This document shows, piece by piece, positions 48,858 through 56,117 of a stretch of 64,000 nucleotides of DNA. The position numbers and the translations under genes were made by a program. The stretch is from CAIKKG01 sp037444725 (GTDB lineage Bacteria > Patescibacteriota > Minisyncoccia > UBA6257 > GWB1-50-10), in contig JBBILW010000001.1 in assembly GCA_037444725.1 (NCBI GenBank), positions 1 to 64,000 of the forward strand, read 5' to 3'. The notes below the pieces were generated by a model. It did not search any database, was not told where the DNA came from, and saw only the letters and a program-made list of their open reading frames with translations. The number at the start of each line of letters is the position of its first letter. The first letter of the stretch is position 1.

Positions 48858-50605
48858 AAATAAAAATCCCGCAACTCTATAAGCCGTCGCCTCAAGATCT
48901 CCCGAACATTATTGCGCCGTCGGGACTTGAGATTAATGCGAACTACATTAAAATCGGCGATTATTACGCGAAAACGCTTTTTATTTTCACCTATCCTCGT
49001 TTTGTGATGACGGGATGGTTTTCGCCCATTATCAATATGGCGGAAATGATGGATGTTTCCATCTTCATGCATCCCATGGACACCTCGCTCGCGCTTCAAA
49101 ATCTCCGTAAAAAAGTTGCGCAGGTAGAATCGGAGCTTAATGAAAAACAGGCGAAAGGAATGGTGCGCGACCCCATGCTTGAGACCGCATACCAAGACAT
49201 AGAAACGCTGCGCGACGCGCTTCTTCAGGCACGCGAGAAGCTTTTTAAAGTCGGTGTATATATTACTGTGTACGCACAAACACTTGAGGCGCTCACCAAA
49301 ATCGAGGGCCAGGTTTCAAATGTTTTGGAAGGGAAGCTTGTGTATATAAAACCGTCTCTTTTCAAACAACTCGAGGGGTTTGACTCCACACTTCCTCTTG
49401 GCGAAGACAAGCTGCAGATTCACACGCCGCTCAACTCCGGCTCCGCTTCGTCGCTCTTCCCGTTTGTATCACCTGATTTGAGCTCTGAAAAGGGAATTCT
49501 CTTCGGCATCAATATGAGCAATAACAGCCTCATTATTTTTGACCGTTTCTCGCTTGAAAACGCGAACCAGGTTATTTTCGCAAAGTCTGGCGCCGGTAAA
49601 TCATATACCACCAAACTCCAGATTATCCGCTCACTCATGACGGGCACCAATGTCATTGTTATCGACCCCGAAAACGAGTACCAAAACCTTGCCAATGCGG
49701 TCGGCGGAAGTTATTTCAAGATTTCACTTACCTCACCGAGCCACATTAATCCGTTCGACATCCCCATCATTCCGGAAGGGGAGGAGCCCGGAGACGTCTT
49801 CAAATCGCACGTGTTGAACCTCACGGGTCTTTTGAAACTCATGCTCGGCACTATTACGCCCGAGGAAGACGCGATGCTCGATAAAGTTATCACCGACACG
49901 TACGCCTCACGTGACATTACGGCTGAGAATTTCGGTGTCACGAAAGAAATCAACCCGCCGCTCCTCGAAGACCTTCAGATTATTTTGCAAAACACCGAGG
50001 GCGGCCGCGCTCTTGCTCAGCGTCTTGAAAAATTCACTCACGGTTCGTATGCCGGCTTCACCAATGCGCCGACGAACGTTGATATCAAGAACCGCCTTAT
50101 CGTGTTCTCAATCCGCGACCTGGAGGAAGAATTGCGCCCCATCGCGATGTACATCGTGTTGAACTTCGTGTGGAACCTCGTACGCTCCGAGCTCAAACAG
50201 CGCCTTCTCTTTGTCGACGAGGCGTGGATTATGATGAAGTTTAAAGACAGCGCCTCCTTCCTCTTCGGCCTTGTAAAACGCGCGCGCAAATACTTCCTCG
50301 GCATAACGACCATCACCCAGGACGTGGAAGATTTCTTGAAGTCGGAATACGGACGACCGATTGTCACGAACTCTGCAATGCAGATTCTCATGAAACAGTC
50401 GCCGAGTTCTATTGAGGCAGTTGCGAAAACATTCGATCTCACCGATGGCGAACGCGTGCTTCTTCTGGAAGCCGGGGTGGGCGAGGGGTTGTTCTTTGCG
50501 GGTGCAAAGCACGTAGCTATTAAAATAATCGCGTCATACACGGAAGATCAGATTATTACTACAAACCCCGAGCAAATGCTGGAGACTAAAGGATTGCAAA
50601 AATAA
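48854..50605 (+). CDS. VirB4/TraC-type ATPase
   Basis: Cytoplasmic ATPase powering T4SS assembly and transport; 583 aa. The N-terminal CagE_TrbE_VirB-like domain (about 1-200) contains MDVSIFMHPMDTSLAL; the RecA-like motor has Walker A AKSGAGKSYTTK near 240, IDPENEYQ near 275, Walker B RLLFVDEAWIMM near 450 and the ITQDVEDFL glutamine motif near 485. The length is shorter than Agrobacterium VirB4 (789 aa), consistent with part of the N-terminal region being encoded by gene 48207. It is the most reliable marker of the locus. Confidence 0.93.
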   Translation: MKIKIPQLYKPSPQDLPNIIAPSGLEINANYIKIGDYYAKTLFIFTYPRFVMTGWFSPIINMAEMMDVSIFMHPMDTSLALQNLRKKVAQVESELNEKQAKGMVRDPMLETAYQDIETLRDALLQAREKLFKVGVYITVYAQTLEALTKIEGQVSNVLEGKLVYIKPSLFKQLEGFDSTLPLGEDKLQIHTPLNSGSASSLFPFVSPDLSSEKGILFGINMSNNSLIIFDRFSLENANQVIFAKSGAGKSYTTKLQIIRSLMTGTNVIVIDPENEYQNLANAVGGSYFKISLTSPSHINPFDIPIIPEGEEPGDVFKSHVLNLTGLLKLMLGTITPEEDAMLDKVITDTYASRDITAENFGVTKEINPPLLEDLQIILQNTEGGRALAQRLEKFTHGSYAGFTNAPTNVDIKNRLIVFSIRDLEEELRPIAMYIVLNFVWNLVRSELKQRLLFVDEAWIMMKFKDSASFLFGLVKRARKYFLGITTITQDVEDFLKSEYGRPIVTNSAMQILMKQSPSSIEAVAKTFDLTDGERVLLLEAGVGEGLFFAGAKHVAIKIIASYTEDQIITTNPEQMLETKGLQK

Positions 50606-50609
50606 TGCC

Positions 50610-50960
50610 ATGGAAGACGAGAAGCCATTTTCTCTTGTTGAAATAATCTTCGGCACTCTTATTGCGCTTATCATCGACGTTGTGGCCGCGATTGCGAGCG
50701 CGTTCAGTCTCGGTATTCTCGGTTTTTTTGTCCACGCGGGAACATGGCTCGTCTTCACGCTCTGGTTTACAATTAAAGGGTTGGGCGTGACCGCTTCGCT
50801 CGCGAGAAGATATTTTCTTCCCATGGCAATTCAGGCAATTCCTTTTCTCCCCACAACAACCGTAACATTCCTCATGGTCACGTATATGGAAAATAATCCC
50901 GATAAATTCGCTGCAGTTACGTCAGTGGCACGCGTAGCGGGTACTGTTGCAAAGCTATAA
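50610..50960 (+). CDS. Small membrane protein of the T4SS-like locus
   Basis: A 116-aa protein with two to three hydrophobic segments (about 10-32, 38-62 and 72-88) and a polar C-terminus. The first helices contain Gly/Ala and the loop TIKGLGVTASLARRYF. No family recognised. It sits 4 nt after virB4 and 2 nt before the next gene. An assembly or channel-edge role in the secretion complex is only inferred from position. Confidence 0.65.
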   Translation: MEDEKPFSLVEIIFGTLIALIIDVVAAIASAFSLGILGFFVHAGTWLVFTLWFTIKGLGVTASLARRYFLPMAIQAIPFLPTTTVTFLMVTYMENNPDKFAAVTSVARVAGTVAKL

Positions 50961-50962
50961 CC

Positions 50963-51640
50963 ATGCGCCAACTCACCACAATTCTTGCGTTCGCCTTCGT
51001 GCTTTTTATCGCGCTACACTCTTTCGCGTACGCAGCAGGGGCGCCGGCGCTCATCATCACGTGGAAAGCCGATAATTATTACCCCATTAACTTCGAGGGC
51101 AGGGCGCTTCCTTCGCCGACAACGCCCGTAACCGTTTCTGTAGAGGGCGCTGTTGATGGAAAACTTATCGATCTCTCAAAGGCGGACATTTCCTGGTACA
51201 AAGACGGTGACAGGTTTGATGTAGGCTCCGGACTTAAAGAAACTTCATTTAATGCCGAGGACACGGATGCGGGCTCGCACTTTATCCGCGTAGTTGCGGT
51301 TATTAATGGAGTTTCCGCGGAGCAAACGATTCGCATACCCGTCGTAAGCCCCGTCGCAGTGCTCGAGGTGCCATATCCGAATAAAGTCGTTCCTGCGGGA
51401 ACTGTGGCGAATCTCGTAAGCGTGCCTTACTTTTTTAATGCGTCATCGATAACCGACTTCATCTTCAGCTGGCAGATTGCCGACCTCAAACAAAACACCG
51501 GAAGCGATAACGTACTCGCGATAAATGTCGGCACGCCTTATACTGATGACCAACGGACAGTGACGGTTAACTCGTACATTCAAAATCGCAATAATCCGTT
51601 TGAAATCGTGAAGCTTCTCACCGATATTTTTGTGAAATAA
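50963..51640 (+). CDS. Exported protein with Ig-like folds
   Basis: A 225-aa exported protein: signal peptide (about 1-24, cleavage near SFAYA), then two all-beta domains (about 30-115 and 118-220). Strand and turn pattern (LIITWKADNYYPINFEG, ISWYKDGDRFDVGSG, HFIRVVAVINGVSAEQTIRIPV; then FIFSWQIADLKQNTGSD, QRTVTVNSYIQ) resembles PKD or immunoglobulin-like modules common in surface adhesins. No anchor is visible, so it is either released or bound to the apparatus. Ten nt before the next gene. Confidence 0.65.
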   Translation: MRQLTTILAFAFVLFIALHSFAYAAGAPALIITWKADNYYPINFEGRALPSPTTPVTVSVEGAVDGKLIDLSKADISWYKDGDRFDVGSGLKETSFNAEDTDAGSHFIRVVAVINGVSAEQTIRIPVVSPVAVLEVPYPNKVVPAGTVANLVSVPYFFNASSITDFIFSWQIADLKQNTGSDNVLAINVGTPYTDDQRTVTVNSYIQNRNNPFEIVKLLTDIFVK

Positions 51641-51649
51641 TCCATCTCA

Positions 51650-52855
51650 ATGACCAGACGACAAATTACCATCCTCCTCATACTTTTCCTCATGGTCGTG
51701 GGTGTTATCGTGTACGCAATTTTCTTCCGTGGAACAACGACTCCCGCGGAACAAGCAGCGCCCTCCGAGCAGCAAACCACAGGAGAGCCGCAAGGCGTGA
51801 CGGGCACCACAGGAACAACTCCTTCTGGCGCCACACCTGAGGCGACAACAACCACCACGACCGAATTTCCTCCGGCGGCCACCGCGGGAGATACGTATGT
51901 GCTCAAAAAACTTTCCGACGGTCCTGTTGTAGGCTATTGGGCGGCAAAAAATTCAAATGACGTCTATTATCTCACCAACGACGGATATGTGATGTCGGCA
52001 AAAGAGGGGCCTGATGTAGATCTCTTAAAACAGGAAGTGAAGGGGGTAATCAAGCTTGAGGGATCTCCCTCAGGAAACAAGGCGCTTGTCGCATTCGGAA
52101 ATGCAGCCTCCCCGCAATGGGCCGTGTTCGACACACAAGACAAGGCATGGAGACCGCTTCCCTCAACTATTATTGATGCAACATGGGGCATAAGCGATGA
52201 CGGCATTGTGGCAACCACGAAGTCTATGGGGAATAACATTGCGCTCACCTATATCACTATCTCCAAAACGCCGTTTGATATTAAAACTATCGTGAAGGAT
52301 TTTCGCTTCAACAGCGTAACTCTCGCCATAAAATCTATTGACGAGCTTTACATAATGGAACGCCCGTCCGCATTGGCGCTATCGCATGTCTGGCTTTTCA
52401 ATCTTAAGTCGAACGCCCTCACGCAGGTGCTTAATCCGGCAAACGGCCTCACGCTTGTTCCGGGAAGCAATAAAGATATTTTCTTCCGTTTTAGCTCGCC
52501 GAATAATTTTGCGATACTCAACCGCTCGCTTGGCATGACGCAGCCATTTCCTTATGTCACATTACCTCAAAAGTGCGACGGGGTAAGCACGGCCGTTTAC
52601 TGCTTTGTTCCTAAAAATACTTCTATTTTTTCGGCCAGCAATTCAATGCCCGATGATTATCTTATGAAAAAAACGTACACGAGCGATGATTTTTACCGCC
52701 TTGACCTCACGACAGGAGGGGATAGGCTTATAGTAACGGGCGACTCAGCAAACGCTCCTGCACTTGATGCGCAAAATGTGCGGACGAGGGGCACATCAAC
52801 GTATTTCGTTAACCGTTACGATAACTATGTCTATGCGATCCAGAAGGCACAATAA
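51650..52855 (+). CDS. Membrane-anchored beta-propeller-like surface protein
   Basis: A 401-aa protein with an N-terminal signal-anchor (about 6-26), a Thr/Glu/Gly-rich spacer (about 28-80) and a large all-beta domain (about 85-401) with repeating four-strand units such as DVYYLTNDGYVMSAKEG, ALVAFGNAASPQWAVFDTQDKAW and VWLFNLKSNALTQVLNP. The repeats of about 45 residues suggest a beta-propeller like the WD40/TolB-type folds. No catalytic motif. Probable surface partner or scaffold in the secretion locus; next gene begins 1 nt after its stop. Confidence 0.65.
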   Translation: MTRRQITILLILFLMVVGVIVYAIFFRGTTTPAEQAAPSEQQTTGEPQGVTGTTGTTPSGATPEATTTTTTEFPPAATAGDTYVLKKLSDGPVVGYWAAKNSNDVYYLTNDGYVMSAKEGPDVDLLKQEVKGVIKLEGSPSGNKALVAFGNAASPQWAVFDTQDKAWRPLPSTIIDATWGISDDGIVATTKSMGNNIALTYITISKTPFDIKTIVKDFRFNSVTLAIKSIDELYIMERPSALALSHVWLFNLKSNALTQVLNPANGLTLVPGSNKDIFFRFSSPNNFAILNRSLGMTQPFPYVTLPQKCDGVSTAVYCFVPKNTSIFSASNSMPDDYLMKKTYTSDDFYRLDLTTGGDRLIVTGDSANAPALDAQNVRTRGTSTYFVNRYDNYVYAIQKAQ

Positions 52856-52856
52856 T

Positions 52857-54251
52857 ATGAATAAAAAAACGCTGTTTGCTCTCGTGGTTGTCAGCCTCAT
52901 CATCGTGCCTTCTATTATTCTCGCGGCTAGCGCTCCCGCGCCCCTGCGCTTCTCGCCACCTTACATAAGCGGCGTACCGGGGTTTGCCGGCACTTCACAG
53001 GCGCCCATCATGTCGGGTGGAGCAACCTCGATTCAGGATTATCTTATTCGCATTTATCAGTTTGCTATCGGTATCTCAGGCGTAACCGCGGTCGGCATGA
53101 TTGTGTGGGGCGCTATCAATATGTCGATTTATACAGGACGTATCGACCGATACGAGGAAGGTAAAACAATAATTTACCAGGCACTTTTTGGTCTTGCGCT
53201 TCTCTTTGGTTCATACCTCTTACTCAACACCATCAACCCGCAAATCACCACACTCACCGAACCAACCGGAGGCGGAAAACAACTCGATGCAGTTACCACA
53301 ACCACAGTAGCAAACCCAGGATCGAGCGCGTCGGGCTCATCGATATGCGGCGGCGGGCAACTTGCGAGCATACCGCAACTTCCCAACCTTTCATCCGCCA
53401 CGCCGAGCGCAACTGGCTGCGAATATAGGCGCCTCCAACTCACGCAAGACCTCACATACTCCGCAAAGGGTATGTATAACCAAGACCTTAACTTGAAAAA
53501 AGGTGCCATTATATGGCTCTGGCCGTATTATGTTGGAGACACAGCATCAGCACGTTGTACTATCTACGCCTATAAAGACGCTCCCATTGAAGTGCCTAAT
53601 TACGCTCCAGATGGCTCCGTTCAAGGACCTCCGACTCTTTCTTATCCCGCGACCCAACAAGTGTCGCTCAAGCTTGATGGTATGAGTAAATGCGGAAACG
53701 ACCCCGCGACCCAGCAACCAGGCGCAACCTGCACCGATTGCGCAGCAACCGGAGGTTCGGTTGATGTAAGCGGTATTAACACAAGCAATCTTGATGGCAA
53801 CGGATCATGCTCGCCATCAATAAACACCTCACCCGCGGGCATTATTTCCGATATAAAAAATGGCAATCTTCCCTACATTTGTTACCCGGGCTGCAACTCG
53901 ACAACTGCGCCTTGCACGAGAAGCGGAGCAACACTTTCCGCAAATACCGTAAACACGATTATCAATCTCCAAAATTCCGGAATGTCCTTTACAGTAACAA
54001 GTCTCACGGGCGGTTCACACAGCGCGGTAGGTGATGTGCACTATCAAGGAAAGGCACTTGATGTGGTGTTTCAGCCGCAAGATGCCACCACGTGGAATAA
54101 GGCATTGAAATTACTACAAGGCATGAGCACTGTTTCACAGGCGGCATGTGAATTCATTGGAGGTAGTCCGCCCAACTTTGATCAGAGTTCGTGTAATGGC
54201 TTATTCGCATCAGGCACCACAAATCGGCACATCCACGTCACCACGAAATAA
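52857..54251 (+). CDS. Pilin-like protein fused to an M15/VanY-like peptidase domain
   Basis: A 464-aa exported protein. The N-terminus has a signal peptide (cleavage near LAAS) and two helices (about 60-85 and 102-125) around the loop SIYTGRIDRYEEGKTI, like the VirB2/TrbC pilins at 28721-29873. A Cys- and Ser/Thr-rich middle follows. The C-terminal domain has GDVHYQGKALDV (His395 to Asp402) and NRHIHV (His458, His460), the HxxGxAxD...HxH zinc pattern of M15 peptidases. It could open the wall for the fibre, as VirB1 does elsewhere. ATG 52857 gives a normal signal peptide; a longer frame is implausible. Confidence 0.75.
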   Translation: MNKKTLFALVVVSLIIVPSIILAASAPAPLRFSPPYISGVPGFAGTSQAPIMSGGATSIQDYLIRIYQFAIGISGVTAVGMIVWGAINMSIYTGRIDRYEEGKTIIYQALFGLALLFGSYLLLNTINPQITTLTEPTGGGKQLDAVTTTTVANPGSSASGSSICGGGQLASIPQLPNLSSATPSATGCEYRRLQLTQDLTYSAKGMYNQDLNLKKGAIIWLWPYYVGDTASARCTIYAYKDAPIEVPNYAPDGSVQGPPTLSYPATQQVSLKLDGMSKCGNDPATQQPGATCTDCAATGGSVDVSGINTSNLDGNGSCSPSINTSPAGIISDIKNGNLPYICYPGCNSTTAPCTRSGATLSANTVNTIINLQNSGMSFTVTSLTGGSHSAVGDVHYQGKALDVVFQPQDATTWNKALKLLQGMSTVSQAACEFIGGSPPNFDQSSCNGLFASGTTNRHIHVTTK

Positions 54252-54278
54252 AAAACACCCCTTGCGGGGTGTTTTTTT
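54250..54278. terminator. Terminator at the end of the T4SS-like locus
   Basis: AAAAACACCCC / GGGGTGTTTTT stem with TTGC loop and T tail; also usable by jag from the other side. Confidence 0.88.
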
Positions 54279-54281
54279 AAT

Positions 54282-54719
54282 TTATGAAACGAATTTGATA
54301 ACGACGTGACGGTCTTTTCCGGCTCCCGCGCTCTCGGTCTTGAGCTCCGGGTGCGTGGTGAGCTCCATGTGCACCAAGCGGCGCTCATAGCCGTTCATTG
54401 CCGGCAACGCCACTTCCTGCTTCGTAACCGAGGCTTTCTTTGCGGCGGCCTTCGCGAGCTCGGTAATAAGCCTCTCGCGCTCCTTGCGGTAATAGTTCAA
54501 ATCCACCACGTGGGGGATAAGACCTTCTTTTTTGAGCATTAAGTTCACAATATGGTCGAGTGCGGGGAGAATGTTGATGACATTGTCCGAGACAAACCGG
54601 TCGTCGATGAGAATAATCACCTTCCTTCGTTCCTCGTCGAGCGCAACCTCCGCCTCGGGGAAGCCCATAAGGGTTATAAGCTGTTTTGTCTTCTCTACGA
54701 TTGGATTTGCGGGGTTCAT
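54282..54719 (-). CDS. Jag/KhpB-type RNA-binding protein (KH and R3H domains)
   Basis: A 145-aa protein: a KH-like domain (about 10-75) with VIILIDDRFVSDNVINILPALDHIVNLML and an R3H domain (about 80-145) with RERLITELAKAAAKK and LPAMNGYERRLVHMELTTH. The N-terminal Jag_N domain of the Firmicute protein is missing. KhpB/Jag proteins bind RNA and influence elongation and division; here the gene sits in the widely conserved cluster rpmH-rnpA-yidC-jag next to the origin, 18 nt after yidC. Confidence 0.88.
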   Translation of the reverse strand: MNPANPIVEKTKQLITLMGFPEAEVALDEERRKVIILIDDRFVSDNVINILPALDHIVNLMLKKEGLIPHVVDLNYYRKERERLITELAKAAAKKASVTKQEVALPAMNGYERRLVHMELTTHPELKTESAGAGKDRHVVIKFVS

Positions 54720-54737
54720 AGTTCAACGAACAGTATA

Positions 54738-55418
54738 CTACTCATCTTTGAATTTTGGCAATTGTTTGTTGATGTAGAGCTGCTGCACCACCGAAAAGAG
54801 GCTTGAGACGAGCCAATAGAGACCAAGTGCCGAGGGGAGATTCACGAGCACGAAGAAGGTAAGCGCCGGACCCATAATCATCATCGTGTTCGTCATGGAC
54901 GCCATAGGATTGTCCTTATCCGCGGATTTTGCCTTCATACCACCCATCATAAGCTTGCCCTGCAGGTACTGCATAGCAGCCGCCAAGACCGGCATAATAT
55001 ATCCTTTTGTTTTCAAATCAAGAATTCCAAGAAGCGTCGTGGTGGTAAACGCGGCTCCCGAGAGCTCGGTTGAGAGCACGCGGAAGAGGATAATGAACAC
55101 CGGAAGCTGGAGGAGCAGCAATAAAATACCCGAAAAAGGATTGAGTTTGTACTTCTTATAGAGGTCGAGCATCTCTTTTGCTTGGCGCTCCTTATCATCC
55201 TTATGATCGAGCTGAATCTTCTTTATGTGCGGCTGGAGGTGCTGAGTAAGCGCCTGGTCTTTTGAGCTCTTATAAAAGATGGGGAAGAGGATGACGCGCA
55301 CCGCAACGGTGAGTAAAATAACCGCGATTCCAAGGTCGTGGAACGCGATGGTGTTATAGATATAGATGAGCAATTCCAATATCGGCTGATAGAGAAATGT
55401 ATTAAAAAACCCGGACAT
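54738..55418 (-). CDS. yidC: Membrane protein insertase YidC/Oxa1
   Basis: Inserts membrane proteins alone or with SecYEG; 226 aa, the compact form without the periplasmic domain of E. coli. Five hydrophobic segments are seen, with the helix VAVRVILFPIFYKS carrying the conserved Arg of the hydrophilic groove, the cytoplasmic helical hairpin (IKKIQLDHKDDKERQAKEMLDLYKKYK) and the C-terminal TFFVLVNLPSALGLYWLVS. ATG 55418 was chosen because TACAAT ends 7 nt before it and the longer frame starts within the rnpA-yidC gap. Confidence 0.92.
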   Translation of the reverse strand: MSGFFNTFLYQPILELLIYIYNTIAFHDLGIAVILLTVAVRVILFPIFYKSSKDQALTQHLQPHIKKIQLDHKDDKERQAKEMLDLYKKYKLNPFSGILLLLLQLPVFIILFRVLSTELSGAAFTTTTLLGILDLKTKGYIMPVLAAAMQYLQGKLMMGGMKAKSADKDNPMASMTNTMMIMGPALTFFVLVNLPSALGLYWLVSSLFSVVQQLYINKQLPKFKDE

Positions 55419-55425
55419 GTGCTCT

Positions 55426-55431
55426 ATTGTA
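55426..55431 (-). promoter_or_regulatory. -10 box of yidC
   Basis: Minus-strand TACAAT, 7 nt from ATG 55418; a second promoter within the rpmH operon. Confidence 0.45.
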
Positions 55432-55463
55432 CGGGGTTTCCCACTATTCCGCAATTCATGTTT

Positions 55464-55724
55464 TTAGCCCAGTTTTGCCTGAATTTCTTCCTGCAGCCCA
55501 TGAAAACCCGCCTTCACCGCTCCCGCGCGGGCTATTATCGTCACTTCGTACGGTAATTTCTCAAGAAGCGGGCGCACTATGGAGGAAATGCGACGTTTTA
55601 CAAGGTTTCTCTCTACCGCTTTTTTAGAAACCGCCTTCCCGACCACAACAATAAGCGGCTTCTTCTGGAAGCCGTGTGGGTTTGTTCTTATTGTGAGTGT
55701 GCGCATGGGTGCTATGAGCGCCAT
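55464..55724 (-). CDS. rnpA: Ribonuclease P protein component
   Basis: Protein subunit that helps the RNase P RNA bind pre-tRNA leaders; only 86 aa versus about 110-120 usually, because the N-terminal helix and first strand are trimmed. The RNR signature KKAVERNLVKRRI and the C-terminal YEVTIIARAGA are intact. A second in-frame ATG (55706) is a possible start. It lies between rpmH and yidC as in most bacteria. No RNase P RNA gene was found in the window. Confidence 0.9.
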   Translation of the reverse strand: MALIAPMRTLTIRTNPHGFQKKPLIVVVGKAVSKKAVERNLVKRRISSIVRPLLEKLPYEVTIIARAGAVKAGFHGLQEEIQAKLG

Positions 55725-55738
55725 AATACTCGTTTTAT

Positions 55739-55873
55739 CTAGAGTGCGATGCGCTTGCGGCCCTTTTGTCTGCGGCGAGCCATTGCTGCGCGTCCTCCCG
55801 GCGTTCTGCTGCGCTTTAAAAAGCCGTGCGTGTTCCTGCGCTTCTTCTTTTTTGGTTGGTACGTGAAACTCAT
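55739..55873 (-). CDS. rpmH: 50S ribosomal protein L34
   Basis: A 44-aa ribosomal protein, extremely basic. YQPKKKKRRNTHGFLKRSRT and GGRAAMARRRQKGRKRI match the family throughout. The ATG at 55873 gives the standard N-terminus; a longer frame up to 55921 crosses the promoter and is rejected. First gene of the rpmH-rnpA-yidC-jag operon, divergent from dnaA. Confidence 0.96.
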   Translation of the reverse strand: MSFTYQPKKKKRRNTHGFLKRSRTPGGRAAMARRRQKGRKRIAL

Positions 55874-55892
55874 AGTAATGAATCTTGGTGTT

Positions 55893-55921
55893 ACATTAAC
55901 ACACCGTACGAAATAAAGCAA
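55893..55921 (-). promoter_or_regulatory. Promoter of the rpmH operon
   Basis: Minus-strand TTGCTT (55916-55921), 17 bp, TAATGT (55893-55898); leader about 13 nt to ATG 55873. Confidence 0.65.
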
Positions 55922-56117
55922 TTTTTGTCCGCCGTCATTCCGTAAAACGACTTATCAACAGGTAATACACAATTAGAGCACATTCGCGAATTTCCAACAA
56001 CGTTGAAAGTTTTATTATTACGTTTATGATTGGGTGATAGGTAAGGAGAAAAGTTTTCTGATTTGATTTTTTTCAGTCTTAATAAATAATTTTTTAAAAT
56101 CGCGCCACACACGAAAT
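55922..56117. other. rpmH-dnaA intergenic region
   Basis: AT-rich gap holding the dnaA promoter region (a TTGATT and AT-rich -10 candidates between 56065 and 56095) and one near-consensus DnaA box, TTATCAACA, around 55953-55961. No coding frame. It may regulate dnaA by its own product. Confidence 0.5.
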
